In this document: positions 22,401-37,400 of the stretch, piece by piece
How positions within the stretch are numbered: the stretch's first letter is position 1
Layout of the letters: every line of letters begins with the position of its first letter
Source of the DNA: Phalacrocorax aristotelis
Lineage: Eukaryota; Chordata; Aves; Suliformes; Phalacrocoracidae
Reading direction: 5' to 3'
Length of the DNA stretch: 64,000 nt
NCBI RefSeq assembly: GCF_949628215.1
Contig: NC_134279.1
Span: forward strand, 53,184,266-53,248,265
Translations under genes and position numbers: made by a program
Notes under the pieces: model-generated
What the model was told of the DNA's origin: nothing
Seen by the model: only the letters and a program-made list of their open reading frames with translations
The model's database searches: none

Positions 22401-25400
22401 AAGAGCAATAAAGTTATATTTTCACTTCAAATTAAAAGCAAAAATTTAACTGTAAAGAAATGTAAAATCAAACTGGGTAGGCGTGGGCTTCCTATATTAT
22501 AATCAGCTTAATCAGAATAACTAAAGAACTTACAATGCATTTATCAAAGTTCCTTTTGACAGTCACCAAAACATTTCCAAGTGTTGTGCTGAGAAAGGAA
22601 GCTGGGTCCACATTTTGCGCTGTCCATACATGATGGCTCATCTTAACTAACATATAAAGGGAATTAAAGCTATCAATCTTGTCCCCCAGCGCTATAAGAT
22701 TATTCAGCTCAGGTTCAATACAACGAAATATTTTTGTCATCATTTGTCGGATCATGTCCTTCCTATTAAAAAATGCATAAGATAAAAATATTACTCTGAC
22801 AGTTTACTAGGCTATTTTACATGCTCTTTGATAATGTTTTTAGGATTAATTTATTGGATAGTCTCATTTACATTCAAGAAATCTCATGATTTTTAGAATG
22901 CTGCTAAGGGAAAAAATGCCAATGCCACACAGTAATAACAAAAAAAAACCCCAAAACCCAACAGTAGTCACAGGTATAAATTATTCCAAAAAGTATTTTC
23001 TGTGTGAAAGCTGCCATGCACTTAAATTCAGAACTTTGCTAAGCATATTTTCCAAAGCACCTAGTTTCACTTTGCAAACTATTAGAGAATTAAGCGGGTT
23101 TTTTTATACTGCTATAGACAGAAACATCCGTCATACATATGAAAATTTTTATATTTACCGACACATTCAATGTCTTGGTACAAATTAAGAGTTCACTTTT
23201 CATCTTCACTACAAGGGAACAATTTCTGATTATAGAGAAAAAAGTTTTATATGCCAAATAAATTCACATGTAGGCACAAGAGCAGCACGTACTCAGATGA
23301 TATGGTTTGTGGAACACCAGGAGTGTATGAACGAGATAAAGCTGCTCCATCCGCTTCCTCCACTTCATTCTGTAAGAAAAGGAATGTATATACAAGAACC
23401 TGAAAGCTTGTCTCCAATTCTACATTTAAGTGATAAGTATATCTGACAAAACCAACATAATTATCAGTTTTTCTTCCCCCCCACCCTGCTCCCCTCAAAG
23501 TAGCAAATACAGTGGCTTGCAAGGTGCTGGAAGTTTTCTGGTCATGTTCCCCAGAGTGCAACACTATCCACAATTGCTCCCCATTGTCTTCCTACATAAC
23601 ATGATGAAGTGCTTATTGTGATCTTATGAGGAAACAAAGCCATGGCAAAAGAAACATCAGTCCTCCTTTAACAGATTTTTGCATTGATCCCCCATATCAT
23701 GTAATTGCCAGATAAATTCAGAAGTTATCTTTTAAACATGTCTCTTATGAGGCCTGTTCAATATTTTTTACTTCAGTGACAGAATTAAGAGTCATACCAT
23801 TGTTCCTGAGATGCTCTGATGTTGCTGTAGTTTGAAAAACTTACTAATGAAGTCCTGTTCTGCCAGACACAGAGGCTCTAGTTCACTTAATACTTGCTCA
23901 AAAATCTAAAGAAAGGCAAATATTTTATCAACACACCAAATACTATGGACAATTAGTAATACTAATTTTAATTGTTTGTTGCACAGGATTTTATACTTTC
24001 TATCTTCAATAAGCTTTAGAAGGTTTATTTCTGCTTAGTAGAATGGAAACAGCTTGTACTTATATCTTTAAAAGGGAATATGTTGAAGATACAGATATCA
24101 CTTCTTATCCATATAACACTAGGAAAGAAAGAACAATCTAGGTTTTACCACAAATAGAAGTTTTCTAGTCACAGCGCGAGGAAGGACTTTTGTGCTATAA
24201 TGAAAACATTCACATTTCAATAGTAAGTCATGGGTTCTACCACCCTCTTTTCTGCCTGGGTTGGTGAGAGGAAGATGACAAAATTAAAAGCCTCAGGTAA
24301 AAAAGGTAAACTGTGTATGTAGAAGACAACCGCTCTGTAGAAAAAGTTTCTACATAGCTGCTGCAGAAACCAATGGCAGGTTTTGGACTGAAATAGAAGT
24401 AGTCCTCATGATTTTTAGATTTAATCTAAAATGAAACACTATTTTGGCAGTAATTAAAATAATTTAATTTTATTAATACGAACTACTGAAATTGTAAATC
24501 AGGTGTAAGTCATACTTCTAATGTTATCTTTACACAACACAGAATTTTATCCACAAGTATTTAAGGATTAAGACATGCAATAATTTGCATAAATGAAACC
24601 AATCTAACCACATAGTAAATCCACGCTACTGAAAATTCCCCTAGAAAAAAAATTTTAAAACCTACTAGGTCAGCTCAGTAGCTTACAGCTCTGTATACAT
24701 CTGTCACACTCACATATCCCCAACGGGTGTGAGATAAAAGTCAGAAGTTGAAAAAAATTTGCACAACACTTGTATAAAATTGTTTTTAAAAGCAATCGTT
24801 TTAATTTTAGACAAGTTGCTGCTGCAGGTGTGTAATAACCGTTTCAGGCATATAGTATTTCCTCCCAGAAAAAGATTGAGCAAGGATTTGAAGAAGGCAG
24901 AAGAAAAATACTCATCTCCATCAAATAATTCAACATAGAACAAGAGAATTCTTTTTGTCTCTCTCTCTGATAACAGCCCCTTTTCCCTCCACAGTCCTGA
25001 GGAGTTAATTCCACAGCAAGTAAGTAGGGCTGTCACTTTTAAAGGTTGGGGGGAACCCAAACCAAACCAACAAAAACACACCCACACCCCGCCAAAAAAA
25101 GAAACCCAAAACAGAAACCAAAAAACCCCACCAACCAACCAAAAAAAGAACCACAAAACAAAACCCCAGATGCTGAGGACAGTAATAACTTAGTGCCATT
25201 GGTTAAAGCTAAAGATTTATATCTTTGACATGAAACCAGTATAAATAAAATTTTAGGGCCATGCTTAAGTCCTGGCTAAAAGAAGATTAAGCTTTCTTAT
25301 CTTTCACTTTTGCGTATATACTGGCAAAATGCAACAGAACACATGAACTTTTGTATCGAGAAAGAAAAAAATCAGTTGAAGAATCCATCAGTTCAATTCC

Positions 25401-28400
25401 TGTTTGCTTAAAAATCCATATTGGGCTTAACAGACCATTTTTTATCCTTGATATTCTTTATAGATCACACTAAGCATATAGGGGAACTAAATGGAATCCT
25501 ATAGAATATTACTCTGATCTACAGATTTCTTGCAAATTGCCTTTATTAGACATGTGGTACATACAGAATTTGAAATTGGCATGTTTTAAGATTTAAACAA
25601 GTACAGATCTTTAAAGTATACAAGAAGGACATGCAAGACGCTTCAGATACAAAACGAAGCAGGAATCCTATGCAACATTTTGGCTTTACCTTATCAAATT
25701 TTGTTCTGTCAGCCACATCAAGGTCAGAGGCAGACATGTTTCCCATATCCAACAGTGAGGATGACTGAGACCTACGGTTTCCCGAACTCTGCACAGAAAG
25801 TTTATTTAGGCTAGAAGTAGACCCAGTCAATTTTCCAGAACTTCCATGAAGACCTGCGAAATAAAGACACTATGAAGAAGGGAAGCAAAAGCAGAATCAA
25901 ATACTCAAGAACAGGTTCATTATAGAATGTATGAGATCAAGAGTTGCTAATAGTCCTACATTAAAATCAAACAATTTTTGTCTAAGCTGCAAATGCTTTT
26001 GCTGTAAAACACATTCCTTTCTAATGACAATGTAACTGAAATGCTTCAGCAAGTTTCAAAGTACAGCGTAGCTATATACGCCCTCACTGTAAAGTATTGG
26101 AAAAAGGTGTGAGAGGAGCAAAACAGTGAAATATAGGAACACTGGCATAGATATTCTCCTTGAAAGCTTGGAAGCAAAGACCAGTTAGGATCTTTGTGAA
26201 TGTACTTTGGGCAATGGCTGCCACAAGCAGAAGAATTAATCCACAAGAGGGGAAAAAAATTAAAAAGCTTTATATCCACACAGGTTCTTTTTCATCTTGA
26301 ACTTGATCTTTCTGCTGTTAACATCCTGTTGTCTACATAGTTTTCTCCAGCTATTTTGCAGGATCTACAATCCTGTAGTAACTCTACTGCTAACGCTCCC
26401 CTCTCCTTTTGATCATAATTAACATTCAGACATTTCTTCCAGATATTGTAGGGCCTTCTCCTAGGTGAGGAGCATGTATTTTTATTTTTTTCCAAATTTT
26501 CAGAAATGTTGGAACAGAATGGCAAAACCTAGTAACAAAAAAGACCAAGAAATTGTCAATATTTGACCCCCATGTAAACCTCTCACGTCTCAAGCGCAGA
26601 AACTTAAAAGCAATCCTGCAAGTTTCATTTAACTGCTATGTTGGTATCTAGTCTAGGGACACAAACAAAACACGGTCTATGGATCTAAAAAAGTTGTTAC
26701 CTCAACCTACTGGAAGAGTTGGAAAACTACGACAAGCTCTCAGGCACAAACATATTTTTTAGATCAACTGGTAGCATGGGAAAACCAGAAGACGTTGCTT
26801 TTACCTGCAAACCTTCTCAACTTCTGTGTTGGGCCATTTTAGCCGTGCCTCATTTTTGCCTTGCAAACACAATGATTCTGCTAACGCTTATTTCATTCTG
26901 AATGGAGTGCTTCAGTGTTACGTAGATTTTCCACGATGCAGCACTACATCTTTACATTGACACACATGCATTGACAATACCAACTAATGCAACTAGTTAT
27001 ACTCACTCTCAGTTTCCTGTTTGACAGCACTTTCTTTTCGAGGCAGTGTAGCTGGGATGGATTAGGTTGCAAGCATCAAAGACAAAGACAAGTTAAAATG
27101 CAGTTTGCACAAACCATGCACAAGATGCAAGTTAAGCTCTAACCGGAAAGAAACATGCGGAGAACTATAAGCAGCAAGTAACTACATTGCAAACACATTT
27201 AGTTGGAGAGGTACTATTCCAGAAATTCAGTATCTAAGCTACATGGAAAACAGAGTAAGTTTCTAGGTATTAAACTTCACTTTTTGTTATACAGTGTGTT
27301 CAAAGAACATTTTTGGTAACATGTATTTAAGTTCTCCCAAATTGAGAAGTCCATTAAATTAGGGTTATATTTTTCAGAGTTAATGCTGCAAAAGACTCAG
27401 TTTCCAAGATCAGTCATCATATCAATAATAGACATGAAGTCAAAATGTATTTAAATAATTTTGTACTGAGTCAGAGATACTGTTAACCTCTTCAATTTAA
27501 AAAACACACACAGCAATACTGCAAAATCATTCATATTGACAGTAAGATTGGCTAACCTCTTCTGTTGTTCACAAATCAGGATGTTTACATACAGAATACA
27601 TCTTTTGTATTCATGCTGCACCAAAAATTGGTAACTACAAATTCGGAGAGGACTAAAACAATAAATATATAGTAAAAAAAATTTACAAGGTGCTTTTTTT
27701 ATTTTTTCTTTTTTTTTTTCAGAATGAAACAAGTTTCCTCAAGTGGACTTCAGTATGAAATTTAGAGTAAATGGGCACTTGTAATAAACAGAAAATCCCT
27801 AACCAGTAAAAGGCATTTGCATACGTACACTAAAAGCAGTATGTGGTATTAAAAAGATCTGGATGAGGATGGATGCTACAAGCCCCCAAAATGGAGCAGG
27901 CAAGCAGAACCTACTGTAAGAGAATGAGTAAATACTTCTAAATGCCACAAACATGTCTTAAATACCAGATGTTCTCAAGTAGGCAAAACTACTGTTAATT
28001 ATAACATCAAACTTGAATTTAATTCCAGCCTCGTTTTTAGATCTTAGGGATTTTGGAAGTTTTGGAATTAAAAGATTTAGACCTGATATATTTGGCATAT
28101 GCATCTGTCATGCACTGGTCCCACTTCTTCATCAGCCTCAATTTCCAAACGCATAGGACTATATTACAGAATGTGAAGAACTTCAGAAAAAGGTCAGGCC
28201 CTGGACAATCTGGAAGCCATAGTGGATTTTGAGAAGCCACACCATATAAACATGTGACAGTAGTAGCACTTTCCCACATTGATTTTTATGGTATTTAAGT
28301 ATCAAAGTCTTGGCTTAATTGGGAAAAAAAAGAAAAAAAAAAAAGGAGAAAAAAAAGACTACTTAAGACATATGTGAATGCTCACGACCCAGATTTTTTT

Positions 28401-31400
28401 TTGCCATAAAAATGCAGACAAAGAACCTCACACCAGCACAGAATGCCAGAATTCTCCCAGCACCCCCTCTGCGTTTAAGGCATTCAAATAGCAGTGCTGT
28501 TCCCAAAGCACAAAAAAAGGCAAGAACATACACCAACACAGCTTGGAAACGGGTCATCTTTAGTGTCCGAGTACAACTGGAGCATTATGCACCTACACTA
28601 TTCCTTAAATAGGTTAACTGTTAGGTCTATTCCAATCTAAATGATTCTATAAGTGATGTATTTTAAATTAATGGGCAACTAGTAATAGTACAACCATTAC
28701 CTTCAACACAGAAGCCTTTGAAATGACACACTGTTACAAGCTGTTACAAAATAAATATACAACTTGATATTTAAATGGCGAAATGGAAAAATATTTATAT
28801 AACAAACAACTTTTTAAACATACATAATCTGTTTTCCTTCTTTATGAGATTAGTACTGAGGACTGAAGCTTTTTTGATCCAACTCGTTGTCAGATTTGCA
28901 CATGGCCTCAAGTATGTGGCCACTGATAACCATTACTTAATGGCTTTATTACCGTTCAGAACATTAATAATTCTAGGAGAGTCGCCACAGAATACTGCTT
29001 CCAGTTTTGGCTTTGTGACTGGTTCCTACCAATTTTCAGGGGACTGGGCACTTGGGTCCAGTTTTGCGTGGCAGTCAGTCACCAGCAAGACTCAAACATA
29101 AACACACTTTTTGTATGATTGTGAAAAAGTAGTATTACAAAAGAAATCAAACCAAGAGAACTGGTTTAAAACACCCCTTTGCTACTCTCCTCCTTGACTA
29201 TTCTGGGCAAAGTTCAGACATACTTGAAGTTTGCACACATACATGACAGAAGCCTTCTCAAGGTGCGGCTCTTATGCTGGTGAATCGAAGGCCCTCTTTC
29301 TCCAAAAATGCCTGATCACTTCGTAACATTTACAGAAGTTAGGAAATTGCTACAAAAACTGTCTCCTCACAAATGCAAATCACAAAAGAAGTGCCAGGAT
29401 AAAGTGTTTAGAATGCTTCAGAAATCAATTTATATTAGGATAAAGTGTTTTGTTCTTGAAGATAGCTTTTCAAGATCTATGAATTGAACAGTTCCAACAA
29501 CGACACATTACGGCACCGCTTACTCTCCATGTCCAACAGCTTGCCAAGACTTATCTTTCCAGCTTCCCCCACCATCAATCAAGCCTCACCATTCTCCTGC
29601 TTTCTTCTTTTCATTACTTTTTTCTGTTCTCTACCATCAAATTTCAAAGCATAAGTTCAGGACCCAAAACAGGCTCAACAGAACTCACTAAAAGCTGCAT
29701 ATCATTTCTGAATTTAGAGTTTGGAAACTGGTGAACTGTGGCAAATACAAATATTTTAAACAAGTCTTGAAACAGTGCACTTTAAAATACAGAATAGCTA
29801 ATATATAAATACACCTGTACCACCATTGCTTTTTAGGTATTCAGGTTATTTTTTTAAAAAGTTTCACTTCCATTCTCACACTAAACTATTTAATCCTAGC
29901 AGGAATGCATACTCCCTTAAACAGAAAGACCTACAAGTTAACAAAGTATGATTTCTAGTCTCAGACTACATAGGTAAATCCCTCTGAAAACAAAATGAAA
30001 TACACAACTTTCCTTAGGCAGAATTAGCATTAAAATTAGCTTCTCCAAAATGCACCCAAAACTTATTAAAAGCAGAAGTAATAGCAGAAGGAACACACAC
30101 ACGTGCTGCCCAAGCTTTCTTCGATTACCAGAGTTGATTTTCCAAATTTTTTCCAGTATAGTTCAAGTACTAAAATATGGTTGGTAGTTTGTTAAACACT
30201 GAGTGTAGATTTGAAAATCTGAGAATTCTGAGAAATACCATACTTTATCCTCCTATCTTGACCAACTGCATAAGATAAGATTTCAGTTGTGCTACTTTCG
30301 CCTTGTGGAAGTCAGAAGTTTTACCAATCTCATTTTTCATCCAACTCTTCCACCTTGCCAAAAGTAAACAATTTTACAACATTATAAAATTGGCCCTAGG
30401 TGTTGTAATGAGTATTTTATAAGCAAATAATAAGATTCAAAGTAAGATATGCGCCTCTTGGAAGCTTACCAAACTTTTTTCCTTCTCTGGTTGTGCCTGT
30501 CATCTTGACCTTGGCAACTTCAAAGAAATCTTTTATTTCCCTTTCATAGAGCCGTGATAAATAATCCATGTAATTCTTAAAAGAAAAATGTAAAGTTAGT
30601 TAACAAGTATACATGTTGACTCTGTTCTATTACAGTCAAATACATCTCGAAAACCAGCAAGTTCTACTAAATAATAAACTGGTTTGGACTATATATATGT
30701 GTGTACGTGTATATATATATATATATTTGTATTTACATAGCATGCACAAAAATATATCCATGATATTTAAGCAAGTTATATTCATTTTCCTAGTGAGTTC
30801 ACTGAGCATCAGAAATTACTACTTCTCTTCCATACGGAAGGATATGCTCTGTGGTACATACAAATAGGATTACTAGTGGTAGAGCATCATAGAATTCAAT
30901 TCAAGGGTAGAATAGAGAAAATTCAGCACCATTCTCTGTAACCTCTTTTACTAGGCTCTTACTATGCCCCCAAAAAGAAAGCAAATGGGATGCCATTCCT
31001 ACACATCTTCCTGACTACGTGACCTCCTTTATTACTATTCTCACAAGAAAAACCAAAGACCAGAAAACTTCAGGAGGCACAAACTCTGTGTGCCTACTTA
31101 CTACAAGATTCAATCAATCCCAAAATAATTTGTTTGCAACACTGCCAAAAATAAGCTCAAATTTTAAAAAGACAAGAGACACAACAACTGAAATAAATTT
31201 GAGGATTATCTGCTTTGTTAAGATTTTTAGTACAAAGGTTATAATAATGTTTTATTTATGGACAAAGACTACCTAAGAATTTTTCCTACATTCTTCAAAA
31301 TTTTGTTACTTAGCACACATAATACATAAACATTTAAATCAATTTTTACTAGATCACCATGAAGACATCAATCATTCATTGATCATTTGCCTTATAGTGA

Positions 31401-34400
31401 AGGCAGAAAAACAACTATTTCAAAGCCGTTTTAAGAGTCTAATTTAAATCTCCCACAGTTGAGTTTTAAGAATGACCGTACTTTAATAAAAGGTGACTTG
31501 TTCTGTAAGAACTAACTTTCCTTTGACTTCTATCTAAACATTTTCTATACTTCTGTAGTAATTTTTTTCACTCCATGTCAGTTTTAAACAAGGTAGTTAA
31601 GTTACATATATACAAAGCCAAAATATTTGTCTAATCTGCTTTACAAGAGACCTTTTAAGTTTTTGATATTCCCAAGTGAAATGAACATCTGTTGAAATAA
31701 AGCCATCACAAAGGCAATAAGCACATCAATATGAAAACAGTTTAATTATTTTTCTTACTAGACTGTAAAATGGCAAACTAGTTTTACATAAATATTCATT
31801 ATCTTATGATACTTTAGAATAGAGACATAGAATCTTGGAGGGGAAAAAAAACCAGGATACAAATACCAAAAAAATGAAGTTTCCCATTCCAAAGAGGAAA
31901 AAGAAAAGAGAAGCACAATATTAGAAGGACATGCACACACACATAGACAATTCTTTTGACTCTCAGAAACACTATATTATGTACATTCTCTAGCATCCTC
32001 TGAGCAATTCACATACCTTTGTTAGCCCTTCATATTTTCCATAATCTGTGTTCTTGAGCCACTCCATCAGTTTCGCATATCGAAGTAAATCTCTGTGAAA
32101 TGGATGATGATTGGGTAATGTCAATTCAACAGAGTGCTGGGCAAGAGTAGAACTCTGATCGTGACCCTTGATAAGAGAAAGTATTAAAGTAAATCTGGAA
32201 GCACTATATAGATGCACTAGAAGTTTACAAAAAAAAACTTAAAATGAAGACAGGATCCCATTCAGACAAACAGAAAAGCATCAAAATACATTGCACAGAA
32301 ACAAAGTCTAGAGATGCAGATTGAAAGGATGCCTAACGTAATACAGACACTGAGGTATTCTACTTGTGGCAGGTAATGCATCTTAGTAAGCTTGTTCATT
32401 GTAAGGCTCTTGCTGTTTACCACTTTGCTTTCAGGGTGAGTCAAGTTGGCTTCATTCTGGCTGTCCTAAATTATGCCCTGTTCCAGTCTGCTTCAAAACA
32501 TTATGGAGCTTCTATGTGTACTTTCTTCATCTAATTAACAGACTTCCTCTCACAACCCACACATTTATACCGTTACCAAATGATACTGCAGGTTTTTTAT
32601 TCAACTACTTCATTGTTCCAAAGCTTCAAACTATTTCATATTTCAAAGGCAGAAAGCCCAGAATTGCCTTTTAATTGAATGCTGACCTTGGTTGTTAAAA
32701 AAAAAACCAAAAATCTTTAAAATTATAGACATACAGTAAGGTTAATCAAATGTTATTAGGACACAATAAAGACAGCTACATTAGCTGTTAGTAAGTTGCC
32801 GCAAAGTTTTTAACATTGCAGTGAACCACAATCCAAAGTTGCATTTCTGTTTAAAACTTAAGATTTATTCTCATTTTTACACAAAGATGAGGCACCTTAA
32901 TATATACAGTATTACAACTAATTAATACAAAGCTTATTTGCTTTTAAAAAAAAGAACAAGTTCATGCTTCTAAGATAATATATTTAGGCCAAAATTTCAG
33001 TGCAATTTTGGTTTTCCATCTAGTGAGTTCCAAATCAGAATGTCTTGCTTGTATTATCAGCTGCCTAGACATCATTGTGTTTTTATCTGCCTATTGTGTA
33101 TTTATCTGAATTTAATTTAGAAATCTGTATCTGCTGTAGTTTTTTCTGAAGTGCTTTATTTTTTTGAAAGAAACATTCTAAACAAATAATGCAACTCTTC
33201 AGCTGTTAAAGGTAACAAAGTATTCCAGTTAGACTTTTCAAAAACACGTGACTTAGAAATTGCTATATTTTATTCATCAGATGAACAAAACAAGGTAATT
33301 TCAGTAAGATAACACAAAAATCTGTGATACCTCCAACACTTGAATCTGCACATCAAAATGGAGTACACAAACATTTTTTCTTCTTTTGCAGAAAGCAAAA
33401 GGGCTTTGCAGAGGCTCATCTCTTGCCGTTAATGAGCTCTTCCTACTTAACCTTACAGAAAGGTCATATTTTTTATCTGCCGATTAATACCTCACAGCTG
33501 ACAGGCCAAAACTTTTCAGAGGGCAAGTTTATATAGAATACAACGTAAAGCCACTATTAGTACCAGAATTAAAAAAAAAAAACAACACCAACAAACTGCA
33601 AATTGGTACTAGCATTCTCAGCAGCCCTGAGAAGTCTCTTTAGAAGTATTTCATCTAATACACATAGTACTACCCAGTAATAATAATCTCTTACCATTTT
33701 TAAAAGTAAAATAGCTAGAACAGAACATCAGAAAGGGCATTCTGTTAAACAGCCACTTTCATACGCAAGTCCAGTATTCAAACTCTGTGAATGCATTTAC
33801 AAAGGACTTAAACAACATAGCTTCTACTTGCTCATTTAGAGGCCAGGACACATAGTCTGTGCTCAGTTTTTCAAAATGTGAAAGGTCACAGGAGAAACAT
33901 ACCTTCTTAAGAACAGAAACTAAAGGCAAAAAAATTTAACATGCTGTAGAACTGGAATTCTTCTGAAAAGTGAAGAAAATATAGGAAGCGCTTATCTTTG
34001 CCATAAAAAGCCAGGCTTGTACTCTCACATGCAATTCTCTATACAATTATCCAGCATAACTCTATTCCATTTTCTGCACAGTGTAATACATAAAACCAAA
34101 AACTTCTGAAACTTTGATTGTGCTAGTATGTATAAAAACTGAATTATTTTTTATTTACCAATATTACAATTTCACACAATTGCAGTATCTATGCAGTGGT
34201 ACACATGTTAATTTCCTGAAAATATTCGTCCTCCATACATCTCAATCTGCCTCTTAGCAATTTCTGGAGGTCAGATCAGAGGAATGTTATCTCAAAACAC
34301 ATAAAGAAAGCTTGAGGGCCAATAAAAATAATGGAAGTGAGAAGGGGCATAAGTCTGATGCTCTGCAATCAGTAAGGATAAATTTCTTTTTGTAAAGCCA

Positions 34401-37400
34401 AAGCAGCTGCTAGTTAGGCAAAGTCAAGCCCAAAAAAATAGTTAGAAAAGCTTATATCAAACCCGATGTACTCACTGGCACTGAAAGAGAGTAGGACCTG
34501 TTATAGAGTTGAAGGAGGGTCTGAGTAAACTAATTGGAAATAAAAAAAAATACAGAAATTAAAAAACTGATGCTAAAGAAAAGAAAGAACATCCAGCCTT
34601 TAGGAAACAAGTCTCAGGAGTATTACAAGTTAAGGTTCAAAAATCAAGGTGTAGACATTTAACATTGTATGGTTGGGTTTTCGGTTGTGTTTTTTTTTGT
34701 TGGGTTTTTTTTTGTTTGTTTTTACAGCCCTTGAAGTTCAGGCAGCAAGAACTCCAATGTTCTCAGCCTCTGACACCCTTAAACAAAAAAGTCAATGCTT
34801 TTTCTCCTCAATTAATCAAGACTTACAATTAAAATATATCTTCATATATCATAGAATGTGTTTAAATCAGATAGCAAACCCACTAAAGAGAGGTGGATTT
34901 CGTTTTTTGAGTTTGCCTTTTTTTTTTTCTTCCAAATGTAAGAGACTTCTGTAAGCGACTAGTTCGGTATGCTGAGTAATATCTCTGCCCAAAGTGCCTC
35001 TAGCAGTCCATTCATTTACTGATTACATCACAGAACATGTCCAGTTTCAGGTGGATTATTCTTCTTCTCAGGAAAAGTTTGTGACCAAAAACATCGCACA
35101 GAATAGAAAGAAATAATACCTGCTGAACGAACACGCTGTTCAAATGGCTGGCGAGTCTCCGTGCAAATTGTTCACGCAGGTCACTAAACCGCTGCTGTTG
35201 CTGTTTCACTGCATGAAGCATATCATGTCCTAAAACCAAAAAGAACTTCAGACTAAAAAAAAAAATATAGTAATATATTGTATGTGGGAACTAAAAGGAC
35301 CTGAGGTCTCAATCCCTCAATCTACAGAAGCAAAATCTGAGACTAGTTGGAAAGGCACATACAATAAAGGCACTATCACAATAAATTTTGTATGTTAGAC
35401 TGTAGTCTAACAAAAACATTACCTGGACGAAGAGCCACATTCATACACTGCAGAAGGGCATCTGCTGCATTAGTACAGGCCTCAATGCCTCGAGAAGATG
35501 TCAGATCTCCCTCCTGAAGGGCCTTTATATGACCTTTAGCCAAATCCATGTGATTCTGCAAAATAATGGATAGTACTGTCCATAAGCAGGTTACTTTGCT
35601 ACGCTGCTGAACCAGGAATGATAAATATGATTCCACCATTATAAAAACTTACTGAAGTTAGTGCAATAACAAAACAGAAAAATAAACTCATTATTATATA
35701 TGAACATCATATATGGTTGCTAAAGAGGGGAGCACCCTAAAAGAATTTTATACTTTATGTGAACAACCAGAATAAACACAATAAAAATGCTTACCACTAA
35801 GAACTCTATCTCTGACAGTAGTTTCACATTATTTGTGTTGCTGAGATGGATTAGGTGGTTGCTTTCTGAAATTTGATCCATTTGCTCTTTTACACTCTGA
35901 AGCATTTCTTCATAACTGCTCAGCTTTAGCTCAATTTGGTCAACTTCCTTTAGAGCTTCATCCAGCAACTTCATCAAGATATTCACCTGTTTCTCCGAGG
36001 CCATAATTGACTGGATATTTGCCTGTACAGAAAAGTAAGCCACAAAATTTTAAGAGACATTTTTATATCTCAAAAGCATTCTGGTATCTCCTTCTGTCTC
36101 TATCACTGTCAAAGAAACATTTTCCAGAGCTCTTGATGAAAGCGACAAAACAATATATGCTTGTACTACAGTACAGCCGTCCCTCAGTCTAGGACACTTC
36201 TTTACTTCATAAAGAAAGGCTCAAGTTCTTAGAATTGAAGTACTGATCTGCACAAAAATAAAAACCAAACAGTAAACCCTACTATACTGGAACATTTTTA
36301 GTTCCAGAAACAGCTTAGGTGATAAGGCCACATTTTCTGTTGCAAGATCAGCTATCTCTATGATAACAGCCATTTTCAAAATCTAAGAGAAACACACAAC
36401 TTCAGGAGGTGGTTGTGACTGTTCCCTCAAAACTGTATCCCCCTGCATCTCCTTAAGTTTTCAAAGTGACCCCTAGAATGTTGGGTTGTTTAAAAAGCAA
36501 AATAGCAAATGATCTGGTACTATTACAGACAGCTGAATACTGCAATGTTGTTAGACTAACCCAGTTTCCTGCTTACACTGAGAATAGTATTTTGGGCATA
36601 AGAGCTCACATTCATGGACATGAACATGAACATCTATTATCTCTCTCCCTGCACCCCTTCCTTCAAGAAAGGCATGTGCAGAATGCTTCCCTTTTTTCTT
36701 CTCAACTCTTCATGTGAAAGCCTGCAACTCAGCCCAGAACGTCTAGAAGGTAAAGAGCAAGTTGAAGGTCTTAAAAATCTGATCATAGACAGGATGTAGC
36801 TCTGCTTAGGAGCAGATACACATTTATATTTAAATGTGGCAGAACACAGTAGCTACCTTTTCAAAGAATGCTATGTAGACAGTATCAATGAAAACAGTTC
36901 AACATGCTAACACGCTGTACATTAGAAGAAATGTTTACCCCATCTAGCACTTGTAGCTCTCTTGACAACTTCTCTGCAAAGGCTTCAGCATTAGAAATAG
37001 CATATTCACACCCTTCCATCATTATTTCAATATCCTGTTCCTCTCTTGCATTTAACTCCTGGTATTCATCCACAGCCTCTTCATCACCTCCTGCTACACT
37101 TTGATTCTCTCCACTTGGAACAGATTCTTATGCAGAGAAGGGAAATAAAATACATTATCAAGTGCAAAAAGTCTTACTTCAGTATGTTCAACTCTAAGTA
37201 AATTAATCCATTAAACAACTTTCATAACAAATACCTGCTACCTACATACACTTTTTTTCAAATCTCAGTCTTCCATGGGCTTCATTAAGATTTCCAGAAC
37301 TGGTTCCCAACAGTGAGGTTTTCCAAATTATGTAACATAAGCAAAATACAAATAGCCACCTTCCTTTATTGCATGTACAAAGGGACATACTATCTCAGTT

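Noticed and set aside
25054-25163. Telomere-like interstitial repeat
   Set aside because: The units are ACCAAA/AAACC-like and irregular, not TTAGGG.
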